Part shown: positions 29,359 to 38,702 of the stretch, piece by piece
Numbering within the stretch: the first letter of the stretch is position 1
Layout of the letters: every line of letters starts with the position of its first letter
Source: Acetobacter thailandicus
Lineage (GTDB): Bacteria > Pseudomonadota > Alphaproteobacteria > Acetobacterales > Acetobacteraceae
Reading direction: 5' to 3'
Assembly (NCBI RefSeq): GCF_011516655.1
Contig: NZ_WOSV01000001.1
Span: 372,001-436,000, forward strand
Length of the DNA: 64,000 bases
Notes under the pieces: generated by a model
What the model was told of the DNA's origin: nothing
What the model saw: the letters and a program-made list of their open reading frames with translations, nothing else
Databases searched by the model: none
Program-made: the position numbers and the translations under genes

Positions 29359-30282
29359 TCAGGCCTTGAGCAACGCCAGAACAACATCCAGCTGATCAAG
29401 ACTTTTATAATGGATCTCCAGTGAGCCTTTTTTCTGACCGTCAAAATTGACCGTCACATTAAGGCCAAGACGATGAGCAAGATCGCGCTCAAGAGCTACA
29501 ATCTCCGGATTCTTTTCTTTTTTTTCCGGTTTTTTCGCAGACGCCTTATCCCCCTGCTCAAGAACAGCCTGAACATAAGCCTCGGTCTGTCTTACTGAGA
29601 GCGCTTTTTCAAGCACATATTCCGCCCCGGCAGCTGGGTCAGGGTGTGTCAGCAACGCCCTGGCATGACCAGCTGAAAGAACACCACCGCCAACTTTTTT
29701 TCTGACCAGTTCAGGTAAGCGCAGCAGACGTAGTGTATTAGCAATATGAGGGCGAGATTTGCCAATAGCCAGCGCAAGTTCATCCTGCGTCAGACTATAA
29801 TCCTCAATAAGGCGGCTAAAACCCTCAGCTTCTTCAATCGGGTTCAGATCTGCACGCTGCAGGTTTTCGACCAGAGCTGCAGCCATTGCGCTGACAGCAT
29901 CAAGGTCGCGCACATGAACCGGTACGGTATGACATTGCGCCAGTTGTGCTGCACGCCAGCGACGCTCACCCGCGACAATCTGATAATAACCCTCTTTATC
30001 AGGGTTAGGCCTGACCAGAATGGGCTGAAGAATACCACGCAGACGAATAGATTCAGCAAGTTCCTGCAGGGCATCCGGATCGATATGCTGGCGTGGCTGA
30101 AAAGGACCAGGCTCAAGCATTTCTACCGGCAACACACTTGCCGGGGCAGACACAACAGGAGCTGCGTTTTGTTGTGCCACTGCCTCGCCTTCAGAACGCG
30201 TCATAACCGGAGGGGCTGTATCACCTAAAAGAGCTGCAAGGCCACGCCCAAGTTTAGGACGCATCTGAGGTTTACGAGACAT
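29359..30282 (-). CDS. parB: Chromosome partitioning protein ParB
   Basis: 307 residues. The N-terminal KLGRGLAALLGD is the ParA-contact segment; the CTP-binding/ParB N domain includes PFQPRQHIDPDALQELAESIRLRGILQPILVRP and the GERRWRAAQLA motif; the HTH domain covers LTQDELALAIGKSRPHIANTLRLLRLP. It binds parS and loads as a clamp beside the origin. Two perfect parS sites lie 1.3 and 3.7 kb upstream in rsmG and mnmE. It is two bases downstream of parA in the same unit. Confidence 0.97.
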   Translation of the reverse strand: MSRKPQMRPKLGRGLAALLGDTAPPVMTRSEGEAVAQQNAAPVVSAPASVLPVEMLEPGPFQPRQHIDPDALQELAESIRLRGILQPILVRPNPDKEGYYQIVAGERRWRAAQLAQCHTVPVHVRDLDAVSAMAAALVENLQRADLNPIEEAEGFSRLIEDYSLTQDELALAIGKSRPHIANTLRLLRLPELVRKKVGGGVLSAGHARALLTHPDPAAGAEYVLEKALSVRQTEAYVQAVLEQGDKASAKKPEKKEKNPEIVALERDLAHRLGLNVTVNFDGQKKGSLEIHYKSLDQLDVVLALLKA

Positions 30283-30284
30283 TA

Positions 30285-31076
30285 TTATGCCGTCCTTTTA
30301 CTAACTTCCGCAGCCAGAGCACGATAAGATGCTGCACCACTCGCTTTTGGGTCATAAATCATCACAGGCTGACCATAACTCTGCGCTTCTGAAATGCGAA
30401 TGTTACGCGGAATTACAGTTTCAAGAACATCATCACCAAAGAAGCTACGGGCGTCAGCACCGACCAGCTCAGAGAGATTATTACGACGGTCATACATTGT
30501 CAGCACAATGCCGGTTATACGCAGGTCAGGATTCAGTTTTTTCTGAACACGATCAATCGTTTTAACCAGGTGCCCCAGCCCTTCGAGTGCGAAAAATTCA
30601 CACTGCAATGGCGCCAGAACACCATTAGCGGCAACCAGAGCATTAAGTGTCAGCAGGCTGAGGCTCGGTGGGCAGTCAATAATAATATAGTCCATCTGCC
30701 CGGTCAGGGGCTGCACAGCAGACATCAGACGATTTTCACGCTCGTCCGCATCAACCAGTTCAATTTCAGCACCGACCAGCTCAGTATTAGCTGCAATCAC
30801 TGACAGGCCGTCAATCTCTGTCGGCTGTAGCAATTCTTCAGCGGGCTTTTCATGCATCAGCAGTGTGTAAGCTCCCCCCTGCCGGGCGTCATATCCAACA
30901 CCCAGCCCCGTTGAAGCGTTACCCTGTGGGTCCATATCAATCAGAACGACTTTTTTGCCCGCCTCAGCCAGAGCTGCAGCCAGGTTAATGGCGGTTGTGG
31001 TTTTACCAACACCACCCTTCTGATTTGCAACGGCCAGAATGAAGCATTTGCCGTTTTTTTTGTTCATATCAGACAC
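30285..31076 (-). CDS. parA: Chromosome partitioning ATPase ParA
   Basis: 263 residues of the Soj/ParA type. It has the deviant Walker A motif [20 protein letters not shown], the [14 protein letters not shown] switch and the [15 protein letters not shown] Walker B. It moves ParB-parS complexes to segregate newly replicated origins. Its start overlaps the rsmG end by 8 bases, so the mnmG-rsmG-parA-parB genes are probably cotranscribed and coupled. Confidence 0.97.
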   Translation of the reverse strand: MSDMNKKNGKCFILAVANQKGGVGKTTTAINLAAALAEAGKKVVLIDMDPQGNASTGLGVGYDARQGGAYTLLMHEKPAEELLQPTEIDGLSVIAANTELVGAEIELVDADERENRLMSAVQPLTGQMDYIIIDCPPSLSLLTLNALVAANGVLAPLQCEFFALEGLGHLVKTIDRVQKKLNPDLRITGIVLTMYDRRNNLSELVGADARSFFGDDVLETVIPRNIRISEAQSYGQPVMIYDPKASGAASYRALAAEVSKRTA

Positions 31077-31662
31077 GTTTAAGATTGCTCACTTCCAAAA
31101 TCAATCCGTCATGCCCTGTCATACCAGGGTGACAGCGAATAGTCATCTGCCAGAACGACTCAGCATCTTTAATTTCATTGATAGCGTTCTGACCTTTAAG
31201 AAAAACTGCCCGGCCTTCTTTTTTTAAAAGTGGCGCTGTCCACTCAAGCAACTTTGGCAGTGCAGCAAGGGCGCGGGCTGTCACCACATCTGCCGGGGCA
31301 ATATCCACTTTCTCAATACGTTCAGCCAGCACCGTAACCGGAGCTTCAGTCAGGCGGGCAGCTTCACGCAGGAAAACTGCTTTGCGCTGATCAGACTCAA
31401 CAAGCGTTGCCGGAATACCGGTTGCAATCGCGGCAACGATACCCGGAAAGCCACCCCCTGAGCCCAGATCTGTAAAACTTTCCGCTCCGGCAAGCAGAGG
31501 CACAATCTGCAGACTATCCTGCACATGCCGCTCCCACACCTGATGGATATCTTTGGGTGAGACCAGGTTAATACGCGGGTTCCACTTCAGCAAAAGCTCG
31601 ACAAAACACTTCAGGCGTTCTTCTGTTTCACGTGAAACAGAGATGCTGTTACCAGACTTCAT
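31069..31662 (-). CDS. rsmG: 16S rRNA (guanine-N7) methyltransferase RsmG (GidB)
   Basis: 197 residues. AdoMet-dependent fold with [17 protein letters not shown] (motif I) and [18 protein letters not shown]. It methylates G527 (E. coli numbering) of 16S rRNA. The start overlaps the mnmG stop by four bases (ATGA). A perfect 16-bp parS lies inside its 5' coding region and is translated as part of SVSRETEE, so the site constrains residues 9-14. Confidence 0.96.
   Translation of the reverse strand: MKSGNSISVSRETEERLKCFVELLLKWNPRINLVSPKDIHQVWERHVQDSLQIVPLLAGAESFTDLGSGGGFPGIVAAIATGIPATLVESDQRKAVFLREAARLTEAPVTVLAERIEKVDIAPADVVTARALAALPKLLEWTAPLLKKEGRAVFLKGQNAINEIKDAESFWQMTIRCHPGMTGHDGLILEVSNLKRV
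31624..31639. promoter_or_regulatory. parS site 1 (inside rsmG)
   Basis: The sequence TGTTTCACGTGAAACA is an exact 16-bp match to the canonical bacterial parS palindrome. It is a binding and loading site for ParB, coded 1.3 kb away. Confidence 0.95.
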
Positions 31663-33533
31663 GATGCTGCCACGCGCTGACGAACGTGAACAAGCAACGC
31701 CACAAGAGCGGAGGGTGTCATACCCGGGATTCTCTGAGCAGCACTGAAGCTCTCCGGGCGAGCCTGTTCAAGACGCTCTTTCATTTCTGCACTCAGGCCA
31801 CCAATAGCACCAAAATCCATCTGTGCAGGAAAGCGTATTTCACCATCAGCTTCAAGCTGCTTAATTTCTCGCTTCTGCCTGACCAGATAACCTTTATAAC
31901 GGGCTTCGGTACGAACATGCTGAAACGCTCTTGGCGGCACCGTCGCCAGCCAGGGCGCTAACTTTTCAACCACATCCTCATCCGTGCCATAACCAAGAAC
32001 ATCCAGCAATGTTCTGCGCCGTCCATCCTGCGCCACTCTGACGCCTGACTGTGCAAGAATGTGAGCCGGCCAGCTTTCCTGCTCTGCACGCAGGGTCAGT
32101 TCATTAATAGCCTTACAGTCACTTTCAAACACAGCCTGACGTTCAGCACCAACACACCCCCACTCCACACCGGTGCGGGTCAGGCGCATGTCAGCATTAT
32201 CTGCACGTAAGGTCAGACGATACTCAGCACGCGATGTAAACATACGATATGGCTCACTGACACCCTGTGTCGTCAGGTCATCAATCATCACACCAATATA
32301 TGCTTTACCACGATCAAGCGTAACCGCAGCCTGCCCGCCAGCTTTGCGCGCCGCGTTTACTCCAGCCAGCAGACCCTGAGCACCGGCTTCTTCATAGCCT
32401 GTTGTTCCGTTGATCTGCCCAGCAAGGAACAGATTAGGGCATTTTCTCAACTCAAGAGAGGTCGTCAGCTCACGCGGGTCTACATAATCATACTCAACCG
32501 CATAACCAGGCTGTACGATCACCGCACGCTCAAGACCAGGAATTGTGTGAATCATCTCCTCCTGCACATCGGCAGGGAGACTGGTTGAAATACCATTAGG
32601 GTAAACAAGATGCCCGCCTTCATGATCGGGCAAGGCTTCCGGTTCAAGAAAAATCTGATGGCTGTTTTTTTCAGAAAATCTGACAACCTTATCCTCAATT
32701 GACGGACAGTAACGCGGCCCCTTACCTGAAATGGCACCACCATAAACGGCTGAAAGATGCAGATGTTTATTAATAATCGCGTGTGTTTTTTCAGTCGTAG
32801 CCGTAATCGCACAAACCATCTGAGGGTTTGTAATGGACTGTGTCAGACGACTGAAGCATTCCGGTGTTTCATCACCTTTATCTTCAGCCAGAGCCGCCCA
32901 GTCGATTGAACTCCGCAACAGGCGGGCCGGGGTACCTGTCTTGAGCCGGCTGATCGCCAACCCAAGGTTCCTCAGCCGTTCAGACAGAGCCACTGAAGGT
33001 TTTTCACCTGTACGGCCAGCAGGCTCTGAGTGATGACCAATATGAATAACACCACCAAGAAACGTGCCTGTAGTCAGCACGACAGCACCCGCATCATAAC
33101 GTGTACCATCTTCACAGATCACACCTGTCACTTCACCCCGTTCATTGGTCAGGAGGTCACCGGCGGCACCTTCTCTGCACTCAAGACCCGAAGTTTCAGC
33201 CAGAAGCCCCTGGATAGCCTGACGATATAAAAAACGATCAGCCTGAGCCCGTGGCCCCTGCACAGCAGGCCCCTTGGAGCGGTTAAGCAATTTGAAATGA
33301 ATGCCCGCACGGTCAGCAGCACGTGCCATAATACCATCAAGCGCATCAATCTCACGCACCAGATGCCCTTTACCGATACCTCCGATAGCGGGGTTGCACG
33401 ACATGGCACCAACCGTGCTTTTTTTATGGGTCAGCAACAGTGTATGCGCACCACACCGTGCAGCAGCCGCGGCAGCTTCACAGCCAGCATGCCCACCACC
33501 AACAACAATCACATCATAACGCTGAGTCACCAC
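31659..33533 (-). CDS. mnmG: tRNA uridine-34 modification enzyme MnmG (GidA)
   Basis: 624 residues, normal length. FAD-binding N-terminus [64 protein letters not shown]-like region; and [23 protein letters not shown]. The C-terminal helical domain ([29 protein letters not shown]) binds MnmE. With MnmE it makes the 5-carboxymethylaminomethyl group of wobble uridine. It follows mnmE by 21 bases. Confidence 0.97.
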   Translation of the reverse strand: MVTQRYDVIVVGGGHAGCEAAAAAARCGAHTLLLTHKKSTVGAMSCNPAIGGIGKGHLVREIDALDGIMARAADRAGIHFKLLNRSKGPAVQGPRAQADRFLYRQAIQGLLAETSGLECREGAAGDLLTNERGEVTGVICEDGTRYDAGAVVLTTGTFLGGVIHIGHHSEPAGRTGEKPSVALSERLRNLGLAISRLKTGTPARLLRSSIDWAALAEDKGDETPECFSRLTQSITNPQMVCAITATTEKTHAIINKHLHLSAVYGGAISGKGPRYCPSIEDKVVRFSEKNSHQIFLEPEALPDHEGGHLVYPNGISTSLPADVQEEMIHTIPGLERAVIVQPGYAVEYDYVDPRELTTSLELRKCPNLFLAGQINGTTGYEEAGAQGLLAGVNAARKAGGQAAVTLDRGKAYIGVMIDDLTTQGVSEPYRMFTSRAEYRLTLRADNADMRLTRTGVEWGCVGAERQAVFESDCKAINELTLRAEQESWPAHILAQSGVRVAQDGRRRTLLDVLGYGTDEDVVEKLAPWLATVPPRAFQHVRTEARYKGYLVRQKREIKQLEADGEIRFPAQMDFGAIGGLSAEMKERLEQARPESFSAAQRIPGMTPSALVALLVHVRQRVAAS

Positions 33534-33554
33534 ATCAGGCCTTTTTCACCGCAG

Positions 33555-34877
33555 TTATTTTCCAATACAAAACTGCCCAAATATCGCATCAAGCACATCT
33601 TCAACTCCAACCAGACCTGTAATACGGCCCAGAGCACGCATAGCAAGCCGAATTTCTTCACCACGCAGCTCCGGCCACTGCTGCTCAAGCGCTGCAGCCA
33701 GACTCTGCTGTGCCTCCTGCACCCCAGCACGATGCCGGGCACGCGTCAGCAACGGGGCGCTCCCTGGCAGGCGGGCTGTCAGGCTTTCAACCTTACGCTC
33801 CAGAACATGCCGCAGGGCCTTCAACCCCTCTCCTGTTTTCAGACTGACGGGGATCACTTCATGCCCATGAACCTCTGAGGGAACCGGGATCAGATCAGCT
33901 TTATTTCCTATCAGTATGGCATCAGAAAAAACCTCTTCCGGTATAGTCGCTCCGGGGAACATCTGCAAAACACAATCTGCATGTTTCACGTGAAACAGTG
34001 CCCGCCTGACCCCTTCAGCCTCAATAATATCCTCAGTTTCACGCAAACCAGCTGTATCGATAAAAGTCACGCGCACACCTGCCAGTGTGCCCCCGACCTC
34101 AATCGCGTCACGCGTTGTGCCCTCTACTGAAGAAACAATCGCTGCATCGCGTTCAGCCAGCCAGTTAAGCAGGCTGGATTTGCCTGCATTAGGTGGCCCG
34201 GCAATAGCAAACACGACACCCCGACGAATACGCTCCCCTTTTTCACCATCCTGCAAATGGCTTTGCATTTCTGCAATCAGGTTACTGATCTCATCTGTTA
34301 ATTTCTGCTCTGTTTCCTGTGGCAGATTCTCATCAGGAAAATCAATAAGCGCTTCCTGATAAGCCAGAATGTATTTCAGACGTTCGCGCCAGTTCTGATA
34401 CAATTTGCTCAAAGCGCCATCTGACTGCGCCAGAGCCAGTTTACGCTGACTTTCTGTTTCAGCGGCTATAAGGTCAGCAATCCCCTCCGCCTCGACCAGA
34501 TCCATCCGTCCGTTAGTAAACGCTCTGCGTGTAAATTCACCCGGCTCGGCAGGTCTTGCACCACTCTGCACAAGGGCTTCAGCTACCGCACTGATAATAG
34601 CAGGCCCGGCATGAAGATGAAGCTCAAACCCATCCTCCCCGGTATAACTCTCCGGGCCAGGAAACCAGAGCACAACAGCTTCATCGAGCAGGTTATCCTT
34701 CACAGCGCTGTCACGCCAGACACGCCGCAACACAGCGCGCCTGGGTGCCGGCAACGTGCCGCATAACTGCTGAAGCAAAACAGCACTCCCTGCCCCGCTG
34801 ACACGCATAACCGCTATAGCTGCACGCTCAAGCCCTGTAGACAGAGCAAAAATGGTTTCGTTATGCTGATAAGCCAT
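33555..34877 (-). CDS. mnmE: tRNA modification GTPase MnmE (TrmE)
   Basis: 440 residues from ATG 34877; an ATG four codons upstream lies directly on the GAGAGG site and is less likely. N-terminal formyl-THF-binding domain ([15 protein letters not shown]), helical domain, then a Ras-like G domain with [21 protein letters not shown] and GNKAD. It ends with the invariant FCIGK whose Cys is needed for tRNA modification. It is the first gene of the mnmE-mnmG-rsmG-parA-parB series and contains a perfect parS, coding for LFHVKHA. Confidence 0.97.
   Translation of the reverse strand: MAYQHNETIFALSTGLERAAIAVMRVSGAGSAVLLQQLCGTLPAPRRAVLRRVWRDSAVKDNLLDEAVVLWFPGPESYTGEDGFELHLHAGPAIISAVAEALVQSGARPAEPGEFTRRAFTNGRMDLVEAEGIADLIAAETESQRKLALAQSDGALSKLYQNWRERLKYILAYQEALIDFPDENLPQETEQKLTDEISNLIAEMQSHLQDGEKGERIRRGVVFAIAGPPNAGKSSLLNWLAERDAAIVSSVEGTTRDAIEVGGTLAGVRVTFIDTAGLRETEDIIEAEGVRRALFHVKHADCVLQMFPGATIPEEVFSDAILIGNKADLIPVPSEVHGHEVIPVSLKTGEGLKALRHVLERKVESLTARLPGSAPLLTRARHRAGVQEAQQSLAAALEQQWPELRGEEIRLAMRALGRITGLVGVEDVLDAIFGQFCIGK
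33982..33997. promoter_or_regulatory. parS site 2 (inside mnmE)
   Basis: A second exact TGTTTCACGTGAAACA, 2.36 kb from the first. Being within the coding sequence, it fixes the peptide FHVKH between the G-domain segments of MnmE. Confidence 0.95.
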
Positions 34878-35029
34878 ATTTTGCTTCATCCTCTCTACAG
34901 CCCCGTCACTGCACCGTTCATCTATTCCGGAGGCCAAAAAAGCAACATAAAATCTGACCAGACGGTATAAGATACCCAATAAATACTCTGCCTTACAGGC
35001 CTCGCTCCGTCTTACACAGGATATCTCTG

Positions 35030-35497
35030 ATGCCTCAGCTCTCTCTTCACTCCCCCCTTGGGCCACTCACCCTCACTGAGGAGGATGGTAAGCTTATCTC
35101 TCTCGACTGGGGGTGGGGTCGTGACCAGACTGAAAACCCACAGCTCTGCGAAGCACGTGACTGGCTTGATCAGTGGTTTGATGACCCAAAAACAGCAAAG
35201 CCCTTCCCGTTACCTCTGGAACCTTTTGGTACCGTCTATCAGAAGAAAATATGGGCTGCATTATGTGATATCCCGGTCGGAACAGTCATAACCTATAAAG
35301 AACTGGCAGAGCGTGCCGGTGGCAGCCCGCGCTCTGCCGGACAGGCCGTGGGGCGCAACCCCATTCCTATTCTTATTCCCTGCCATCGTATCGTTAGTTC
35401 AACGCATCCAGGAGGCTATTCAGGGGATGGTGGCATTGATGATAAACTCTGGCTCCTGGAACTTGAAGAGGCCACCCTCCCCTTTACTAAAAAATAA
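35030..35497 (+). CDS. ogt: Methylated-DNA--protein-cysteine methyltransferase
   Basis: 155 residues, a single-domain Ogt/AGT. The active-site motif PCHRIV is present, with the recognition helix [18 protein letters not shown] upstream. It moves alkyl groups from O6-alkylguanine to its own Cys. Divergent from mnmE; its last bases lie ten bases from the convergent Gly-rich gene. An AGGA site precedes the start. Confidence 0.95.
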   Translation: MPQLSLHSPLGPLTLTEEDGKLISLDWGWGRDQTENPQLCEARDWLDQWFDDPKTAKPFPLPLEPFGTVYQKKIWAALCDIPVGTVITYKELAERAGGSPRSAGQAVGRNPIPILIPCHRIVSSTHPGGYSGDGGIDDKLWLLELEEATLPFTKK

Positions 35498-35506
35498 AAT
35501 CTCTCT

Positions 35507-36172
35507 TTAGCGTGGCACACAGCTCTCCGTCATTGAATTGAAAACGCGCCCTGCACTGCACCTGACAACATCTGATGGGGCAGCATAAGCCGGAGGCGCA
35601 TAGGTTGAGGCCGCGGGCGCAGGGCTGCCCGCATAATAATCCGGCGTCGCGTAGTAGCTCTGATCAGCATAATAAGAGCTGTCTGCCACCGGCATAGCAG
35701 ATGCCGCGACCAGCCCTCCGGCAACCAGCCCTACAGCGGAACCGACAAGAAACGGCGTTTGCCAGCCCCAGCCCCAACCCCAGCCGGGGCCTCCCCAGCC
35801 CCAGCCAGGACCAACCCAGCTCCAACCATAACCACCACCCCAGCCAGGGCCTCCCCACCGTGGACCGCCCCAGCCGGGACCAGGACCACCCCATCGAGGA
35901 CCACCCCAGCCAGGGCCGGGGCCTCCCCACCGGGGACCACCGCCGTGAAAACCTCCGCCAGGGCCACCACCGTGAAAACCTCCGCCAGGGCCACCACCGT
36001 GAAAACCTCCGCCAGGGCCACCACCGTGAAAACCTCCGCCAGGGCCACCACCGTGAAAGCCTCCGCCAGGGCCACCACCTGGATGTGCAGAAGCACAAAC
36101 CAGCGGCATAGCAGACGATGTCAGCAACACCAGAGAGGCCATTATATTTTTAAAAATGACTTTTTTACCCAT
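35507..36172 (-). CDS. Exported Gly-rich tandem-repeat protein of unknown function
   Basis: 221 residues from ATG 36172 behind CAGGAG. A signal peptide ends near ASA-HPG (about 30). Five near-identical 9-residue GGGFHGGGP units follow, then PRWGGPGPGWGG units, a Gly/Trp-rich stretch, a short hydrophobic segment (TPFLVGSAVGLVAGGLVAASA), a Tyr-rich part and a C-terminal pair of cysteines (VVRCSAGRVFNSMTESCVPR). It is probably secreted or envelope-attached. The His and Trp content could allow metal or surface binding, but this is speculation. No family was recognised with confidence. Confidence 0.72.
   Translation of the reverse strand: MGKKVIFKNIMASLVLLTSSAMPLVCASAHPGGGPGGGFHGGGPGGGFHGGGPGGGFHGGGPGGGFHGGGPGGGFHGGGPRWGGPGPGWGGPRWGGPGPGWGGPRWGGPGWGGGYGWSWVGPGWGWGGPGWGWGWGWQTPFLVGSAVGLVAGGLVAASAMPVADSSYYADQSYYATPDYYAGSPAPAASTYAPPAYAAPSDVVRCSAGRVFNSMTESCVPR
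35939..36079. repeat. Five 27-bp tandem repeats coding GGGFHGGGP
   Basis: The 27-base unit (accaccgtgaaaacctccgc then cagggcc) occurs five times head to tail with one base change in the last copy. It is in frame with the Gly-rich protein, so copy number may change without breaking the gene. Confidence 0.9.
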
Positions 36173-36417
36173 GTCCTGCTCCTGTTCGTCTGCCATGGAA
36201 AACCATATTTTTCAGAAATAAGAAGGCAATCTCATGGCGCTGATAAGGCGGGTTACCTTCACCCCGTTCCCCCGCAAAAACTCTAAAACGCATTGACAAC
36301 ATCATTTATTGCGTACTAGCCAGGAGGAGATGGACTCTGCGGGTCTTCTCCTGTGCAGACCATATTTCTGAGTGTCTGCTCTGCTCAGAAAAACGTCAAT
36401 CCAAAGGCAACTGCTTC

Positions 36418-37326
36418 ATGACGCACACCGCACCAGAGAAGATGCTGGCAGCCTGTTTTTCACGTAACGTCACAACAGCTGGCCGGCAGACTATTGTGCA
36501 GGGAGACTGCCTGAAACAGATTAAACGCCTGCCCGATGCCTGTGCTGATATCATCATTACCTCACCGCCTTATAATATTGGCCTGAGCTACAACTCATAT
36601 GATGACACAATGCCCCGCCTTCAATACCTTAAATGGCTGGCACGACTGAGCGAGCAGCTTGATCGTATTTTAAAAGAAGATGGATCGTTTTTTCTCAATG
36701 TCGGCGGCACCGGTGCAGATCCGTGGCTTACCCACGAAATTGCCTCAGCTTTCAGGCATGAGTTTATTCTGCAAAATAACATTATATGGGTAAAGTCGAT
36801 CAGCATTGATGAAGAAAGTTTTGGCCATTTTAAACCAATTAACAGCCCACGCTTTCTCAACAATAATTATGAGCATATTTTTCATTTTACAAAAACAGGC
36901 ACAAATACAATAGACCGCCTGGCAGTTGGCGTGCCTTTTAAAGATAAATCTAACATTTCCCGCTGGGGTCATACGCGCGATAAACGCTGCGCAGGGAATG
37001 TGTGGCACATCCCTTACAAAACAGTCCTCTCAAAAACACAGAAATTTAATCACCCGGCAAGTTTCCCTGAAGAATTACCCATACGCTGCATGAAACTGCA
37101 CGGAGGGGACAATCTTACCGTTATTGATCCCTTCCTGGGGTCTGGCACGACACTTGCCGCAGCTGAACAGCTGGGCCACTACGGCACAGGTTTTGAGATT
37201 GATGCTGATTATATTGAAACCTGCGTTGCGCGCATAAACACAATAGCAGAGAGCCGGAGGGCTGGTATGCCAGTCAGAAAACTCAGCCGGCGCCAGCAAA
37301 TCATACAAAAAAATAGCAGGGGATAA
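36418..37326 (+). CDS. Orphan DNA methyltransferase (amino-group, beta-class order)
   Basis: 302 residues. The catalytic motif IV TSPPYN (48-53) precedes the AdoMet motif FLGSGTT (about 237-243), the order of beta-class N6-adenine/N4-cytosine methyltransferases; the middle (about 90-215) would be the target recognition part. SPPY is found more often in N4-cytosine enzymes, but both bases are possible. No restriction gene is adjacent, so it looks solitary and may act in regulation or in defence against incoming DNA. It is not CcrM, which has DPPYN and a C-terminal extension. Its 3' end overlaps the tyrS terminator. Confidence 0.86.
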   Translation: MTHTAPEKMLAACFSRNVTTAGRQTIVQGDCLKQIKRLPDACADIIITSPPYNIGLSYNSYDDTMPRLQYLKWLARLSEQLDRILKEDGSFFLNVGGTGADPWLTHEIASAFRHEFILQNNIIWVKSISIDEESFGHFKPINSPRFLNNNYEHIFHFTKTGTNTIDRLAVGVPFKDKSNISRWGHTRDKRCAGNVWHIPYKTVLSKTQKFNHPASFPEELPIRCMKLHGGDNLTVIDPFLGSGTTLAAAEQLGHYGTGFEIDADYIETCVARINTIAESRRAGMPVRKLSRRQQIIQKNSRG

Positions 37327-37340
37327 TTTTACCCCCTGCT
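37315..37340 (-). terminator. Terminator of tyrS
   Basis: AGCAGGGG (37315-37322) pairs with CCCCTGCT (37333-37340); the A-run at 37306-37313 gives a T-run on the minus strand. The hairpin overlaps the last codons of the convergent methyltransferase gene. Confidence 0.8.
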
Positions 37341-37361
37341 CTGCTGGCCACACGCCTTTAA

Positions 37362-38621
37362 TCAGGCAACTCTTACCTGAATATGATGCTTTTTGCCTGA
37401 CGAGAGGCGAATTGCGCCATCAACTGTATCCTGACGCGTAATCAGCTGATTTTCATCTTTCACAGCAACCATGTTAACCCGTGCACCACCACCGCGAATT
37501 AAGCGGCGGGCTTCACCGTTGGTTTTAACAAGACCAGATTCAGCAAGCAGGCGGAAAACAGGAATACCCTCTGCCAGATCAGCTTCAGAGACCGTATAGA
37601 CGGGCAGATCATCTGCAACAATCTGCCCCTCCTCAAAAGTCTTACGTGCGGCCTCAGCCGCAGCCTCGGCAGCCTCACGGCCATGGCACAATGCCGTTGC
37701 CTCTGTTGCCAGAATTTTCTTGGCTTCGTTAATGTCTGCGCCCTCAAACGCAGCCAGACGCTCACACTCATCCAGAGGCAGTTCGGTAAAGAGGCGCAGA
37801 AAGCGACCTGTGTCAGCATCTTCCACATTACGCCAGAACTGCCAGTAATCGAACACCGGTAAACGCGCCTCTGACAGCCAGACGGCACCGTTCGCTGTTT
37901 TACCCATTTTAGCGCCGGAGGACGTGGTCAGCAGCGGTGTGGTCAGCCCCATGACCTGCGTCTGGTCTGTACGGCGCACCAGATCAACACCTGAGACAAT
38001 ATTACCCCACTGGTCTGATCCGCCAAGCTGCAGGGTCACACCATGACGACGGTTGAGTTCACGGAAATCATATGACTGAAGGATCGAGTAATTAAACTCA
38101 AGGAAAGTCAGCCCCTGATCGCGGTCGAGACGATTTTTAACTGAGTCAAATGCGAGCATACGATTGATCGAGAAATGCACTCCGACATCACGTAGCAGGT
38201 CGATATAAGCCAGCTTATCAAGCCAGTCTGCGTTATTGACCAGTCTGACATCAGACGTATTTTCACCAAAGCGAAGAAACTGCCGCAGACACCCCTCAAT
38301 ACCGGCAAGATTGGACTGAATGATGTCCTCTGTCATCAGTCTGCGTGCTTCTTCACGGAAAGACGGATCACCAATACGGGCTGTACCACCACCCACCAGC
38401 GCCACAGGCCTGTGGCCATGTTTTTGCAGCAAACGCAGCATCATAATCTGAATAAGGCTGCCCACATGCAGGCTGTCAGCTGTGGGGTCAAACCCTATAT
38501 ACGCAGCCACAGGCCCCTTTGCCATGGCTTCATCAAGTGCCTGCGGGTCTGTGCACTGGAAAATAAAACCCCGAGCCGAAGCTTCCTGCATAAAAGAGCT
38601 GCTATAGCCGTTCTCAACCAT
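37362..38621 (-). CDS. tyrS: Tyrosyl-tRNA synthetase
   Basis: 419 residues. Class I catalytic domain with the HIGH-like HVGSL (after GFDPTADSL), GGSDQWGN and the KMSKS-like GAKMGKT; an S4 RNA-binding domain closes the protein (KTNGEARRLIRGGGARVN). Bacterial TyrRS of the TyrS type. It lies 81 bases downstream of tldD on the same strand. Confidence 0.97.
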   Translation of the reverse strand: MVENGYSSSFMQEASARGFIFQCTDPQALDEAMAKGPVAAYIGFDPTADSLHVGSLIQIMMLRLLQKHGHRPVALVGGGTARIGDPSFREEARRLMTEDIIQSNLAGIEGCLRQFLRFGENTSDVRLVNNADWLDKLAYIDLLRDVGVHFSINRMLAFDSVKNRLDRDQGLTFLEFNYSILQSYDFRELNRRHGVTLQLGGSDQWGNIVSGVDLVRRTDQTQVMGLTTPLLTTSSGAKMGKTANGAVWLSEARLPVFDYWQFWRNVEDADTGRFLRLFTELPLDECERLAAFEGADINEAKKILATEATALCHGREAAEAAAEAARKTFEEGQIVADDLPVYTVSEADLAEGIPVFRLLAESGLVKTNGEARRLIRGGGARVNMVAVKDENQLITRQDTVDGAIRLSSGKKHHIQVRVA

Positions 38622-38702
38622 TGTCTTACCTTATTCTGTCGCGCTGCATCATGCTGATATTAACAAACCATGCCCTGGCCAGGCCTATGGCTGTGTCAGT
38701 TA

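Noticed and set aside
35701-36111. Open frames on both strands over the repeat region, and a CRISPR-like look
   Set aside because: The 27-bp units are contiguous without spacers and in frame with a signal-peptide-bearing Gly-rich protein. The other frames give Arg/His-rich or Pro-rich low-complexity products typical of shadows.
36418-37326. CcrM identity for the methyltransferase
   Set aside because: CcrM has DPPYN and a C-terminal extension of about 80 residues. This protein has TSPPYN and ends soon after FLGSGTT.
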